Assembly (NCBI RefSeq): GCF_018294505.1 | Contig: NC_057808.1 | Location: 359,814,588-359,878,587 of the forward strand | Direction of reading: 5' to 3' | Length of the DNA: 64,000 bases | Source of the DNA: Triticum aestivum | Lineage: Eukaryota > Streptophyta > Magnoliopsida > Poales > Poaceae | Part shown: positions 45,701 through 56,074 of the stretch, piece after piece | How the letters are laid out: every line of letters starts with the position of its first letter | Numbering within the stretch: the first letter of the stretch is position 1 | The notes under the pieces: generated by a model | Told to the model about the DNA's origin: nothing | Database searches by the model: none | Seen by the model: the letters and a program-made list of their open reading frames with translations, nothing else | Made by a program: the position numbers and the translations under genes

Positions 45701-46092
45701 TCACCCACCGTAAAATACTTATGCTCTTGAGAGAAGCCACTAGTGAAACCTATGGCCCCCGGTTCTATTTCCCATCATATTAATCTTCCAACACTTAGCT
45801 ATTTTCATTGCCTTTTATTTTACTTTGCATCTTTATCATAAAAATACCAAAAATATTATCTTATCATATCTATCAGATCTCACTCTCGTAAGTGACCGTG
45901 TAGGGATTGACAACCCCTTATCGCGTTGGTTGTGAGGATTTATTTGTTTTGTGTAGGTGCTAGGGACTCGCGCGTAGCCTCCTACTGGATTGATACCTTG
46001 GTTCTCAAAAACTGAGGGAAATACTTACGCTACTTTGCTGCATCACCCTTTCCTCTTCAAGGGAAAACCAACGCAGTGCTCAAGAGGTAGCA
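42798..46092 (+). repeat. 3' LTR of the Athila-type element, split by a solo LTR
   Basis: Colinear with 35958-37529, interrupted at 43833 by a Copia solo LTR and resuming at 45567. It ends in the canonical GGTAGCA, followed by the TSD GCCGG. Confidence 0.9.
43834..45561 (+). mobile_element. Solo LTR of an Angela/BARE/WIS-type Copia element
   Basis: A 1728-bp LTR running TGTTGGAAATATGCCC to CCCCTACA. The flanks are AGTCG (43829-43833) and GGTCG (45562-45566); the empty site in the partner LTR reads GGTCG, so the left copy carries one G-to-A change. There is a TATA box CCTATATATAG near 45127 followed by a G-run. There is no interior, so unequal recombination between two LTRs removed it. It is clearly diverged from the Copia LTRs at 26935 and 33916. 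Confidence 0.92.
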
Positions 46093-46097
46093 GCCGG

Positions 46098-48975
46098 CGT
46101 CTCCTGGATCCGCACCTGCAGCTCAGCGAGCGTCGGCCGGCTCCTCGGGCCCGTGGACGCCGCAGGAGCGGCCGCCCAGACCGCCAGAGGAGAAGAAGGG
46201 GCCGAGGCCGCCTGCCCGGGTCCCCCTCCCAAACAGGTCCCATCACCAATCGGTAGCCCAGTCACTACCGCGCCCGGCATCATCGGAGTCCTCACCTGTG
46301 GCGAAGCAGCAGGAGGAGTGGGAGAATAGGGGCCGCCTTCCCAAGATCCTTCCCCCCTCGACCGAAGTCATCTCCGTGACAATCGCATCCAATCACCCAT
46401 CCAGAGAGCCATCCGCATCTGCAAAGTCCAGGTGAGGGATCGTGTGTTCTAGCACATCATCACACTCCATCCGATCGCTCCACAGTCTGGGAGGAGCAGA
46501 AGCTGGCTCAAAAGAACCAAATCTCAGAGTGTTCGTAGGCACCGTAGCTGATGGTGCAGCCCCATTCCCGGGCGTCTGTGAGGCGGAACCCAGGCCGTTG
46601 GACAACTCTCGCCCAACATCCTCCCCTCGTGCCTCCTTATTACCCGAACCATCATCCTTATCATGCATATCCGCATCAGTCCCTGCCAGAGCCTCAGCGA
46701 AAAGATCGGTGTCCTCAAACTCAATCTCAAGGTTGTATATCTGGCCCCTATGTGTCCACTTAACCACGTCAGGCACAAACTCAATGTCCAGGACACTCAC
46801 CAGCAATTTGGCCACCCCGTTAGCTCGGGTAAAGGCCATATCCACCCTCTCAGTTTTCCCGACCAGTATCCCCAAGCTAGCAGGGACCCGAGCATCCTGT
46901 AGCGGCTTCGATGGAGCCCCCGAGAATCGTAACCAGACCTGAGTAACAGGCTTACCCTATGGCTCTACCTTCTTCCACTCATGAAACTCGAGGATGCACT
47001 CTGTGCTAGGCACTCTACACAACCCAAAACTCAGAAGTCACTGCAAGTCCTTTTTTGTAGGGAAGTCAACCTTATACATATTGGCCTCGAGTCTGATAAG
47101 CTTCCACTGAAAGTTACCTGGAGCTAACTCACTAAGCCTCTTCATAATCTGAGCCTCAGACACATCACCTTTCGTGACTTTGAATACCCCCGTGGTTGTG
47201 CTCTAGGGCTCCTCTGGGATCTCCCTCGCACCAGGAGACTCAAAGAACATCAACTCGGCATAGCAAACTCCATAAATGGTAATACTCGGCATTTGTTCAC
47301 GCAGTATCGTGCACTCCCCCGTATCATGCGCTGGCTTGAGGCAGGTATCACATAACTCAGTCACATATTCAGCTATAAAATGGCCCTTCTCATCACAATG
47401 ATAACACAACATCTTCTCCTTTTGACGAGACCACTTGGAAGCTTTATCACCGTCTGACTTGTCGGCGGCACCGATAGTGCCCGCCACCATGGGCTCAGTC
47501 TCAGGCACCTCAGCATTAACCAGCACCATCACCGCGTCCATAACCTGACCGGACAACTCCGGCGTCTGTCCGGAGGCAGCCACCTCCGAGGATGCCGTCG
47601 GCTCAACAACGACGGGCGGTGGAGGCTGGCGGTAACGGTTCCTACCACCGCGACCACCACGATGACCTCGGTAACAACCTCTCTGCCGGTAGTCTGGGCC
47701 AGATGCCCCCTCAACAAAGCCTCCCGGGGGCCGTAAAAAGGTCTTTCTGTTGTTCCATCACTCTGCCATGCATATCCACGCCCGCCGCCCACCGACGACG
47801 AGCCACGATGTTGGCCATCACCATAAGCGTTGTAACCATCATCACCCCATTGTCCCGAGGCGGTCCATTACCACCGCGGTTAACCGGGAAACGAGCATGT
47901 CCCGCGCCTCCATCGCCCACATGCTCAGGTTGAGGCGGCGGTGCGTGCGTCTGCACCGGCCCAGCCCGTTTTTGTGGCCGCCTTGCGACGAAGTGCGGCG
48001 GCGGCGCAGCCCAGGCCTGCTGCCCATGTGCTTGCGGCTGCTTGCGAGGTGCCACCACGCCTGTCCCGGGCGGCGGCGGCCTAGGCCCCTGCGCAACATT
48101 GCCACGCCCCGCAGCGGCCACTACGGCCGACCCAGGCGCCGGTGGCCTAGGCCCCTGCGAACCACCGCCTTGACTTGTAGCGGCTGGCACGGTCCCGGCG
48201 GCCACTGGAGGTCTCGGTCCCGTCGGAGCACCAGCACCACGCCTAGCCATGGCCGCAAGGGGTGGTATACAAGCCGCGCGCCCAGGACCGCACGCAGGGA
48301 ACCCCGGCACCGCACAGTGCCATGAAACCCTAGGAGGCGGCGTAGGCGAGCAATGCGAACGACGATCGATCGGGAACATGCATGGGTCGGCGCTCTCAAC
48401 AGAGATGGAGTCCGGTTTAGCCTGGGCCTCATACCCAGCTAACCCCGGCCCACTCAGTTTCGGCCCGTGCTGGGCCAAATACCCAGCAGCAGTCCGGCCC
48501 CCAGTCACCGCATCCACATCGAGCCTATCTGGGCCCAGCAAACATTTCAAACGCTGGATTCGCTCTTCGATCTCAGCCGACCGGCCGGCCGCCGGCGCCG
48601 GCGCCGCCGCCACCGCTGGCTTTTTCTTCTTCTTTCTCCGAACCATCTTCCAAGCTCCCGCCTCAAAAAAACTGACAAAGTGGGTTTCGGGAGACTCACC
48701 TTGGGTAAAGGACCGTGCCAAGGCCGGATCGCCGATGCCACCGTACGACGATGGACGACTCGCCGGACTATCTCGATGTTATCCTCCTCCTTCAGTCCCA
48801 GCCTTGCCGGATCGTCATGGAGGATCGCCAAGTCGACGAGCAACGCTACCTCGTTTTTGGAGTATCCAACCCTGAACGCCTCGCAGATCGCGTCTGACGG
48901 CGTCGGTGAACTTGCCGGCGGCCCCTCGCCGTCCGAGTCACCGTCCTCGTCATCCGTGTCTCCGGCGCCGTCCAA
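46098..48975 (-). pseudogene. LINE ORF1: basic/Pro-rich RNA-binding protein with zinc knuckles, broken
   Basis: From the right: an acidic N-terminal segment (MDGAGDTDDEDGDSDGEG, 48975), then in another frame SFTQGESPETHFVSFF and a Lys run (MVRRKKKKK, near 48640), a long Pro/Ala/Gly-rich region (48500-47800), a Lys/Arg stretch leading to zinc knuckles (47430-47320) and a C-terminal domain ([37 protein letters not shown]). The first knuckle reads CYHC....H....Y, so its last Cys is lost. The second (CDTCLKPAHDTGEC) is intact. Frame changes near 48720 and 47650, and stops near 47203 and 46960, disable it. It would bind LINE RNA in the particle. Confidence 0.8.
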
Positions 48976-49091
48976 CAGCGCCCAGAACCGCCCCTAACCC
49001 GTCGTTCCCCGGCGGTGGAGGCAGCCCTTGGAGTCACCCGTGGAGTCACCCCGCGAGTCATTCTTGATTTTGTACACAGCTACGAGCAACA
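46098..49091 (-). mobile_element. LINE retrotransposon, piece 1 of 4 (5' UTR and ORF1)
   Basis: The 5' portion of the LINE, whose 5' end abuts the right TSD (49092-49107). It contains ORF1 sequence on the minus strand (below) and a 5' leader of about 100-350 bases. The 5' end is therefore present, and the LINE is apparently full length apart from later insertions. Confidence 0.87.
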
Positions 49092-49107
49092 CCACTCAAG
49101 ATATTGT
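49092..49107 (+). repeat. LINE target-site duplication, right copy
   Basis: CCACTCAAGATATTGT, paired with 8297-8313 (one A shorter). Immediately followed by the right hairpin arm. Confidence 0.85.
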
Positions 49108-49123
49108 ATTTGGCCCCTTCTAA
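49108..49123 (+). repeat. Right arm of the hairpin split by the LINE
   Basis: ATTTGGCCCCTTCTAA is a perfect 16-bp reverse complement of 8270-8285. Confidence 0.8.
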
Positions 49124-50165
49124 CTTCCAAAGATTAGAGGAGCATTGCTCAGTTCGTAAGGCGCGGGAGTATCAGCCGGCCCATCAGTATCGAGTCTCAG
49201 CTCGGCTCATTTGAACCAGTCCTTTAAGTGAAAGGATCCTAACAAGGCCATCGGTTCTATGGTTGAGATGGATTTGAAAACCAAACCAGTCCTTTAAGCA
49301 TGGATGGCATGGATTTGAACCAGTCCTTCAAGTAAGGATCGTGTGGCAGCAACGACATCCTTGTGGTGGTGGACCTATGTTCTCGAGCTTCGTCGTCGGC
49401 GTTTTCTCCGACTTCGACGTGTGTTCTCGAGCTTCGTCGTCGGCGTTTGCTCCGGCTTCGACGCGGAGCTTGGGAGGTAGTCCAGAAGTGGATGCAGATT
49501 GTGATCTGCATCAGCAATATCTGGAAGGCGGAATGTGTATTTGATTCGTGGATGACAGGTCTGGTTTCCTCCTTTGGCGTCTTAGTTGTGGGTGTTAGAT
49601 CTGAATTTTGATGGCATGTCCGGTGTTACATTTGAAGTTTGATGGCATGTCCGGTGTTAGATTTGATGTTTTATGGCATGTCCGAGGTGTTGCTCCGGTC
49701 TGATTCCTTCAACGATTAGGTGTTTATTTTTGACGAGCCACCTTGAAGGTCCGCAAAGATGCATATCAGTAATGGAGCCACGTCGAGCTCACATAATGAT
49801 GTGAACGTCATTCTTTTCTTCGATGGCTGCTGATGATGCTGGAGGCAGGTGACGTGCTTTGGTGTTAAGCTCAGAGATGTTCTGCATCTTTTCTTTTCAG
49901 TTTTGTCATGTTTATATGACTAGTACTTTGATCTTTATGATATGAATAAGACACGTATTACCATGGACAAAATTGAAGAACGGCCTTTTCGGCATTAGGC
50001 ATGGAAAGCCTAATGTGTTTGGTCTGAGGCACAATGTAGAACTAGTTTTCTTTTTCTTTTTAGCAAACTAGTGTAGAAAAATACATCTTTTAGATCGGAG
50101 GAGTAGAAAATATACGTCTAAATACATCTAGTTTAGCGACAACTAGTATGGTCCGGCATAATCTA
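49124..50165. other. Repeat-like stretch with short tandem duplications
   Basis: No gene is supported. A duplication of about 43 bp (TGTTCTCGAGCTTCGTCGTC units from about 49378 to 49462) and three units containing ATGGCATGTCCG (about 49610-49685) are visible. The text from 49600 to 49980 looks like middle-repetitive Triticeae DNA, possibly the same unassigned kind as 420-1100. Confidence 0.5.
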
Positions 50166-50173
50166 GAAACTAG

Positions 50174-51557
50174 ACATGTGCATCTTTGGGCCAGGCCAGG
50201 TTCTAAAAAGCCCGACCTCAAAATCCCAAGCCCTGGCTCGACCCACAGTCCGATAAAAAAATGCATGTTTAACGTGTTATAATAACAATATGACTATTTT
50301 TGAGGATTAATACTATCATACTAAACCTATATTTACATAAAAAATATCCTTAATCATATTTCGCCAGGCTTCGAGTTGGGAAAACCCTATATGACGCATT
50401 CTGCGTCAGGTTGTCGACCTTTCGCACAGGAAGGCTGCGAGCGAGCGTTTACCTAGGCCGGCCCGGTTAATGCGTTCGTCCTTCCTGGTTTCGGGAGAGG
50501 ATGTTCCATCTGATCTTTTCCAGTTTTGGGAACCTTGTAGAGGGTTCCAAAACCGGGTTCTCTTTTCTTTTTCTTTTTTCGTTATTATTTTTTCTATTAT
50601 TTCTTTTTCTGTTTGTTCTGTTTCCTTTTTCATTTTCGTAATTATATAAATTCAGAAAACTCAGAATTTCACAATTTTATTCTTTTCCCTTTATGTTTTT
50701 TCTTTTACTATTTCTTTTTTCAAGTTGAACTTTTCATTTAATATTTTCGGAAATTTCAACTTTTGTTCTTTCCAAAAAATGTTCATCTTTTTAAATTTTG
50801 TTCGCAAATTAAAAAAAATGTTTCAATTTGAAATATGTACAGAAATTTCGTAAAAATGTTCTTATTTTTAATATTTAGTAAGATTTAAAACATGTTCATC
50901 CCAGAAAATGTTCTTTTTGGAGAATTGTATCTCAAATTGGAAATGTGTTTGAAGGTTCGAAAAATGTTCAAGAATTTCAAAAAATGTTCGTGGTATAAAA
51001 TTTTGGTCATAAATTCAAAAAATGATCAAGAATTTAAAAATATGTTCACGGTTTCAAATTTTGTTCAGTATTTCATGAAATATTCCATTTTAAATGTTTT
51101 GTTAACCAATTGAAAAAAGGTTCGATGTTTCAAAATTTTGTTCGGAATATCATGAAATGTTCCATTTTTATAATATTTTTTCACAAATTAAAAAATGTTC
51201 ATAGTTTCAAAAATGTTCATAGTTTCAAATTTTTTCTAAATTTATATATTTTTCACAAATTCAGAAAATGGTTCATGTTTCTCAAAAACCATTTCTGCCT
51301 TTTCAACATTTTGTTCACATATTTCAAAAAATGTTCCCATCTCTATTTTTTCCAGAAATTCAAAAAATGTTTGCACTTTTTAAAAATATTCACGTTCAAA
51401 GGAAATACACTTTTAAAAAAATAAATAAATACAGCAACTAATTTCGGGTTCACTATAGTAACTGGTTCCTTTTTGCTACAGTACACACGTCCGGTTTAGT
51501 TCTTAAGCGGACGGTGGGCTTTAGGCCTGCCGGGCTGGGCCACCCATACCCATATGT
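50174..51557. mobile_element. Candidate non-autonomous hAT-like element
   Basis: Imperfect inverted ends (ACATGTGCATCTTTGGGCC at left; at right the complement reads ACATATGGGTATGGGTGGCC) are followed inward by GCC/AGG-rich text. Flanking 8-mers GAAACTAG (50166-50173) and AGAACTAG (51558-51565) match at 7 of 8, the hAT TSD length. The core (about 50640-51420) is AT-rich with many irregular copies of TTCAAAAAATGTTC. No transposase is seen. The ends are degenerate, so this is tentative. Confidence 0.4.
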
Positions 51558-51762
51558 AGAACTAGTAGCAAATAGAGCGAAAGTCGTTTCAAGGAGAACA
51601 ACTAGTTAACCAACGCTCCTTCGGGAGCCTTACAACGATCAGCGGCACTTGGATGAACAGTAAATCTAAAAAAGAAATTTTTTCAAACTTTGACAATGTA
51701 TGAAGTGCAAATTTTAAAAAGGCATGCAATAAGATGCCAATTTCTTCCACAATTCACTGCGA

Positions 51763-51840
51763 GAGCTCTGTCTCACCTGTACCGTTTCCTCCTATTAGAA
51801 AGAGCTCTGTCTCACTTGTACCGATTCCTCCTATTAGAAG
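51763..51840. repeat. 39-bp tandem duplication
   Basis: Two copies starting GAGCTCTGTCTCAC at 51763 and 51802, differing at a few positions. No coding meaning is seen. Confidence 0.75.
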
Positions 51841-52207
51841 TCCGCCCGTATTAGAAATTGCCTAAGGGCAGACGTCACAAGCGCAGATCCCTCGCTGCCG
51901 CTCGTGTGTTGTCTGTGCTATGGTTTTCTTCGGTGTTTTTTTTATTTTTCTTTGGTTTTTCTATACTTCTTCACCTGTTTTCTATACTTCTTGGTTTCTT
52001 TGTATACTTCTTGGTTTCTTTGTATTCTTTGATTTTTCTTACTCTTTTGTTTCTTTGTGAGTTTTATTTCTTGGTCATGTCTACATTATCACAATACGTG
52101 TATACTTTTAGATCATCTTCAATAGATGGTCCATATTTTGGCGATGTAAACCGGTGGTGTAAAATTTTACATCATCAAAAAGTGCTTTTTACATCGTTGA
52201 AAAAGAG

Positions 52208-52324
52208 GCAACTCCAACAGATGGTCCAAAACGAAGATATAAAACAACAACTCCAACAGATGGTCCAAAACGAAAATGTAAAACAGCAACTCCAACAGAT
52301 GGTCCAAAACAAAGATGTAAAACC
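52208..52324. repeat. Three 39-bp subterminal repeats of the PIF element
   Basis: Units with ACTCCAACAGATGGTCCAAA begin at 52211, 52250 and 52289. The same word occurs in the left terminal repeat (near 52116, as CTTCAATAGATGGTCC) and inverted near the right end (54366-54381, GGACCATCTGTTGGAG). Repetition of a terminal word suggests transposase binding sites. Confidence 0.8.
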
Positions 52325-52552
52325 GGTCGGCAGCCGCGTGGCTGCTGTTCAGCCACTGTACAACCACACATATTGCCAAAAACATCTAAAAACAACATAA
52401 AAAATTATACATATCCACAATATCAAATTATTACATAGTTCTTCAAATCCACAAGATCAAATGAAACACAAATACAACATAGTTTTGCACAATACAACAT
52501 AAGTTTTCACAAACAAATAGTGAATCTATGCGGCTCTTTCGCCATGCCATTT

Positions 52553-53803
52553 TCAATGCTCTTTCTTCAAGTCTTTCTAGAGTTGATCATGCACATCGGT
52601 GTCTCTAATCTCGGTGTACACCTTCATGAAACGTGTGATCCGCTCTTGTTTTCGCATGGGGTTAACATGAATGCCCATCAACTGATAGAAGTTGTAATGT
52701 AAAGTTTTTCTATACTCGTTCTCAATGACCATGTTATGCATGATCACGCAAGCGGTCATGATATACCAAAGGATCTTTTGATCTCATAATCTAGATGGTC
52801 CTTGCACAATAGCAAACTGAGATTGCAAAATCCCAAAAGCCCTCTCAACATCTTTTCTAGCGGCCGCTTGTGCATTGTGAAAGACGAGTTTTTTCTTACC
52901 TTCGGGTTTTGCAACCGGCTTGACAAATGTACTCCAGCTTGGGTAGATCCCATCTGCAAGATAGTATCCATAGTTGTATGTGCGGCCATTTGCTTCGAAG
53001 GTCATCGGTGGTGCTTCTCCATTTGCTAACTTGGCAAATAGAGGTGACCGGTCGAGCACGTTGATGTCATTGCAAAATCCAGGCATACGAAAATATGCAT
53101 GCCAAATCCATATTTCATGATCGGCAACTGCCTCAAGAATGATAGTGGCATCCTTCCCACGACCCTTGAATTGTCCATGCCATGCTCTTGGGCAGTTCTT
53201 CCATTTCCAATGCATGCAATCCACATACCCGAGCATACCTGGAAACCCTCGAGCTTTGTTCATCTTCAAAAGCCTCTGAGTGTCCTGAGCATTGGGTGCT
53301 CTCAAGTACTGTGGACCAAACACTTCTACCATAGTCATTGCAAATTGCTTGACATGGAAGATAGAAGTGCTCGCTGCCATCGCCAAGTTGTCATCAATGT
53401 AATCTGCCGGAACACCGTATGCCATCATGCACAAAGCGGCAATGACCTTCTGTTCGGTGCTATGGCCAAGCAACCCGGCACAGTTCCTTCTCTGCTCGAA
53501 GGTTGGATTATGCCGCTTCACGGAATTGCAAATGTGGATGAACAAGTCTTTCAACATTCTAAAACGGTGTCGAAAGTAATTCTCCAGGAAAACATGTGGT
53601 GATCCAAAGTAGTTGCACATCAACCGTTTGTGCGAATCAACCCGTTCTCTCTGAATGAACGCACGACCATAGAAGGAACCACCGTGCTTCGGCTTCTTCC
53701 CCTTGTGTATGGCCACTAGCATAGCAATGTCCTCTTCTTCATGCAAATCAAATTCCTCGTCCGACGATGAATCACCCATGAATGAGGAGTCAACCGAGCT
53801 CAT
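52553..53803 (-). pseudogene. PIF/Harbinger transposase (DDE_Tnp_4, ALP1/HARBI1-like), near-intact
   Basis: Cuts and pastes the transposon at TTA targets in the nucleus. The frame starts at 53803 (MSSVDSSFMGDSSSDEEFDL) just after a plausible intron acceptor (TTGTAG). The N-terminal helix-turn-helix region includes FRMLKDLFIHI and STEQKVIAALCMMAYG (about 81-130). The catalytic triad is D195 (GYVDCMHW), D246 (NDINVLD) and E320 (DVERAFG), all present. A TGA at codon 340 replaces the Trp expected before DQKILWYIMTACVIMHN, and a TAG near 52579 replaces a codon after HDQL. The frame otherwise continues to 52555, giving about 416 codons, normal for the family. A 5' leader with a small intron (donor CCAAG|GTACAA near 53883) is likely. 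Confidence 0.88.
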
Positions 53804-54455
53804 CTACAATGCAGACAACCACCATCAAACATACTATCAAATCCCAATTTAAATCATCAAGTTTTGTCGTTTTTGTACCTTGGGAATTCTGCCGAGCACC
53901 TTGTGCGCGGGGGTGGAAGAAGATGGCCGGTGGTTGGATTGGTAGCCGGTCGCTGCGGCGGACGGCGGCGCAGAGGAGAAGGGAGCTCGGCGGCCGGCAG
54001 AAAGGAGCTATACGGGATGCCAGATCGTCGGAGTCGGTGAATCCCGCTGTGATTGCTTCCCGAATCGGCGGCGCCGGAGTGGCTGCGAGACGCCCTCCGA
54101 CGAGGGAGGCGATATGCGTGAGGGCGGCGGCGATTTGGGGCGGTGGCGACGACGGCGACAACGATTTGGGCGGTGGCGGTGGCGATTTCCGGTGGCTGGT
54201 GCTCGGGCGGGCGGGCGGTCTCGAGCGAGAAGGAAAATGAACGGGTGGTTGGTCGTTTCGCGGGCGGCCGCGGTTTTACATCAGATGTATCTTGTGATGC
54301 AAATTTGCGTCACGAAGTGTTGTATTTTACATCTCCGGGACATGGTGATGTATTTTTTTTACATATGGACCATCTGTTGGAGCAGTGTTTTTTGCTCTCG
54401 GAGATCCAATAGTTAGGTATTTTTATGTATGGACCGTCTATTGTAGATGCTCTTC

Positions 54456-55448
54456 GCACACACTTAAATATTTTTTGACACCCATTGGACATTTTTTGAA
54501 TACACGATATATAATTTTTAAAATATATGTTTTGAACATCTTTCGAGATACATGGTAGCATTTTTCGAATAAACATTGTACATTTTTTTAAACAATCCAA
54601 ATGTTTTATTAAACTATATAAATATTTTTAACAAATTTCACTGGAATTTTATGGGGACACCTGAATAATGTGTTTGAAATTTCACATCCATTGTTTAATG
54701 AAAATAAAGACTTTAATATACACATTTTTTTAAATGTCATGAAACTTTCTTTTAGACAACGGAATATTTATTTAAAATGTCAAATACATTTTTTCAATGG
54801 TATAATTTTTTTACATTACTTAGTATTTTTAAAAATGTCTCGAACACATGTTTGTGAACCTATTTTTAAATGTAACATACGTTCGAGTGTATGATTTTTC
54901 TTAATTACGTGAACTTTTTTCTACATTGTGTAATTTTTTAAGTGTCACGTACATATTTTGAAATTGATGACATTTTCAAAATATCACAAACAATTTTTGC
55001 ACACATGACTAGGATTTTCTACTTTTTTCATTCACATCTTACTCCCTCTGGTCCATAATTGTTGCCTTGATTTTATTTTGAATTTAAACTAAAACCACAA
55101 CAAGATCAAAAACATTTTTCTATATAAGTCTAACATTTTTCAAATGCATCATTACTATTTTAATTTTTTCATGTAATTTTTTTTATAATATATTTATATA
55201 TACGTATATATACAATATTTTGAAATATAAACAATAGTAAGGAAAAATAGAGAAAAAATGAAAAGAAAATTGTGAAGAGAAAAGGAAGGAGAAAATGAAA
55301 AACATGTGTGATGCCTGCTGACGTTAGCATTACCTTTCCATGTGAAAACTGGGCCGACCCAATATTGGCTCCCTGCAGGCGAGCTTATGCTAGAGGTCGC
55401 CGCTGGCGGTACATAGCCGCACCACACCCATAGTTCACTCGTAGGCTC
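54456..55448. other. AT-rich intergenic DNA with a half MITE
   Basis: Irregular repeats of ACATTTTTT-like words and poly-A/T tracts. ACTCCCTCTGGTCCATAATTG at 55042-55062 looks like one end of a Stowaway-type MITE, but no matching right end is visible. No gene is supported. Confidence 0.5.
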
Positions 55449-55853
55449 ATGTTCTACATTTACAGATTTTGCAGTGCATTTGTTGTTAATCTGTGGCCCA
55501 ACTATCTATCCCCTGTTAAATGGATCCACCCAGTCCCTACAACCTTGATTGTTGGAAGAGCCTCAAATCTTGGGAGTTTAGTATCTTTACTACAGGCTTA
55601 CGCATGCTTCGTCGCACCGTTCTTCACTCATGGAATTAGCTCTTTTTTCTCTAGCATGTTATTGTGGTTGGTTGTTGTCTTTGGTTTTATCTATGTTGGC
55701 TTAAGTTTTAATTATGGTATGATGCTTGTGTCCACCATTTGTATATATAGTATTGTGCTGCTATTGGAGATGATATTATTTCTTAGAGGAAAGTGGAGTT
55801 GTTCGGTACGTGATGGTGTCTTTACACGCTTCGGTCTCGGTGTCAGTCGGTGA
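55449..55853 (+). other. Unrecognised ORF, 134 codons, hydrophobic
   Basis: An ATG-started frame with two or three hydrophobic stretches (for example SMLLWLVVVFGFIYVGLSF and TICIYSIVLLLEMILFL) that could be membrane segments. I recognise no family, see no promoter, and see no splice partners. It may be chance in T-rich DNA or a fragment of a decayed gene. Confidence 0.2.
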
Positions 55854-55988
55854 TGACTGTGCGAGCCCCTTGGGATCTCTTATTACATGCTCAAATCGTG
55901 GAATGGTTGGTATAACGATTACATGGCTGGCCATGAAGCTCTCGCTTTCAGCTTGGCTTCCCAAGGAGTCTATTCAAGCTACTTAGTA

Positions 55989-56072
55989 CTCCCTCCGTTC
56001 CAAATTACTTGTCGTGGTTTTAGTTCAAAATTTTGAACTAAAACCACGACGAGTAATTTGGAACGGAGGGAG
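55989..56072. mobile_element. Near-perfect hairpin Stowaway-type MITE, 84 bp
   Basis: Runs CTCCCTCCGTTCCAAATTAC to GTAATTTGGAACGGAGGGAG, with TA at both flanks (55987-55988 and 56073-56074). The two halves are reverse complements almost throughout (one mismatch, TTG versus TCG), centred on CAAAATTTTG. Confidence 0.93.
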
Positions 56073-56074
56073 TA

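Larger units (their letters stand above)
35958..46092 (+). mobile_element. Athila-type Ty3/Gypsy element encoding only gag and protease
   Basis: TGATACGTCT (35958) to GGTAGCA (46092), TSD GCCGG at 35953-35957 and 46093-46097. The 5' LTR is 35958-37529. The 3' LTR (42798-46092) is about 1.56 kb after subtracting a solo-LTR insertion. The primer-binding site TGGCGCCGTTGCCGGGGA (37541-37558) is complementary to the 3' end of tRNA-Asp, typical of the Athila lineage. The interior codes for gag and protease only; RT, RNase H and integrase are absent, so it depends on a helper. Purine tract at 42783-42796. Probably of the Sabrina/WHAM/Fatima group; name not verified. Confidence 0.92.
52111..54452 (-). 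mobile_element. PIF/Harbinger DNA transposon, about 2.3 kb
   Basis: Left end GATCATCTTCAATAGATGGTCCATA is mirrored at the right (complement GAGCATCTACAATAGACGGTCCATA). The 3-bp flanks are TTA (52108-52110) and TTC (54453-54455); the family target is TTA or TAA, so the right copy would carry one change. A transposase is encoded on the minus strand. Subterminal copies of ACTCCAACAGATGGTCC lie near both ends. A second ORF (Myb-like) that many PIF elements carry is not seen, so mobility would need a partner. Confidence 0.85.

Noticed and set aside
52208..52324. 39-bp repeats as a possible CRISPR or satellite
   Set aside because: Only three contiguous units sharing the transposon terminal word, so they are subterminal repeats of the PIF element.
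55042..55110. Second Stowaway MITE near 55042
   Set aside because: One end-like sequence only; no inverted partner or second TA-flanked end could be found.
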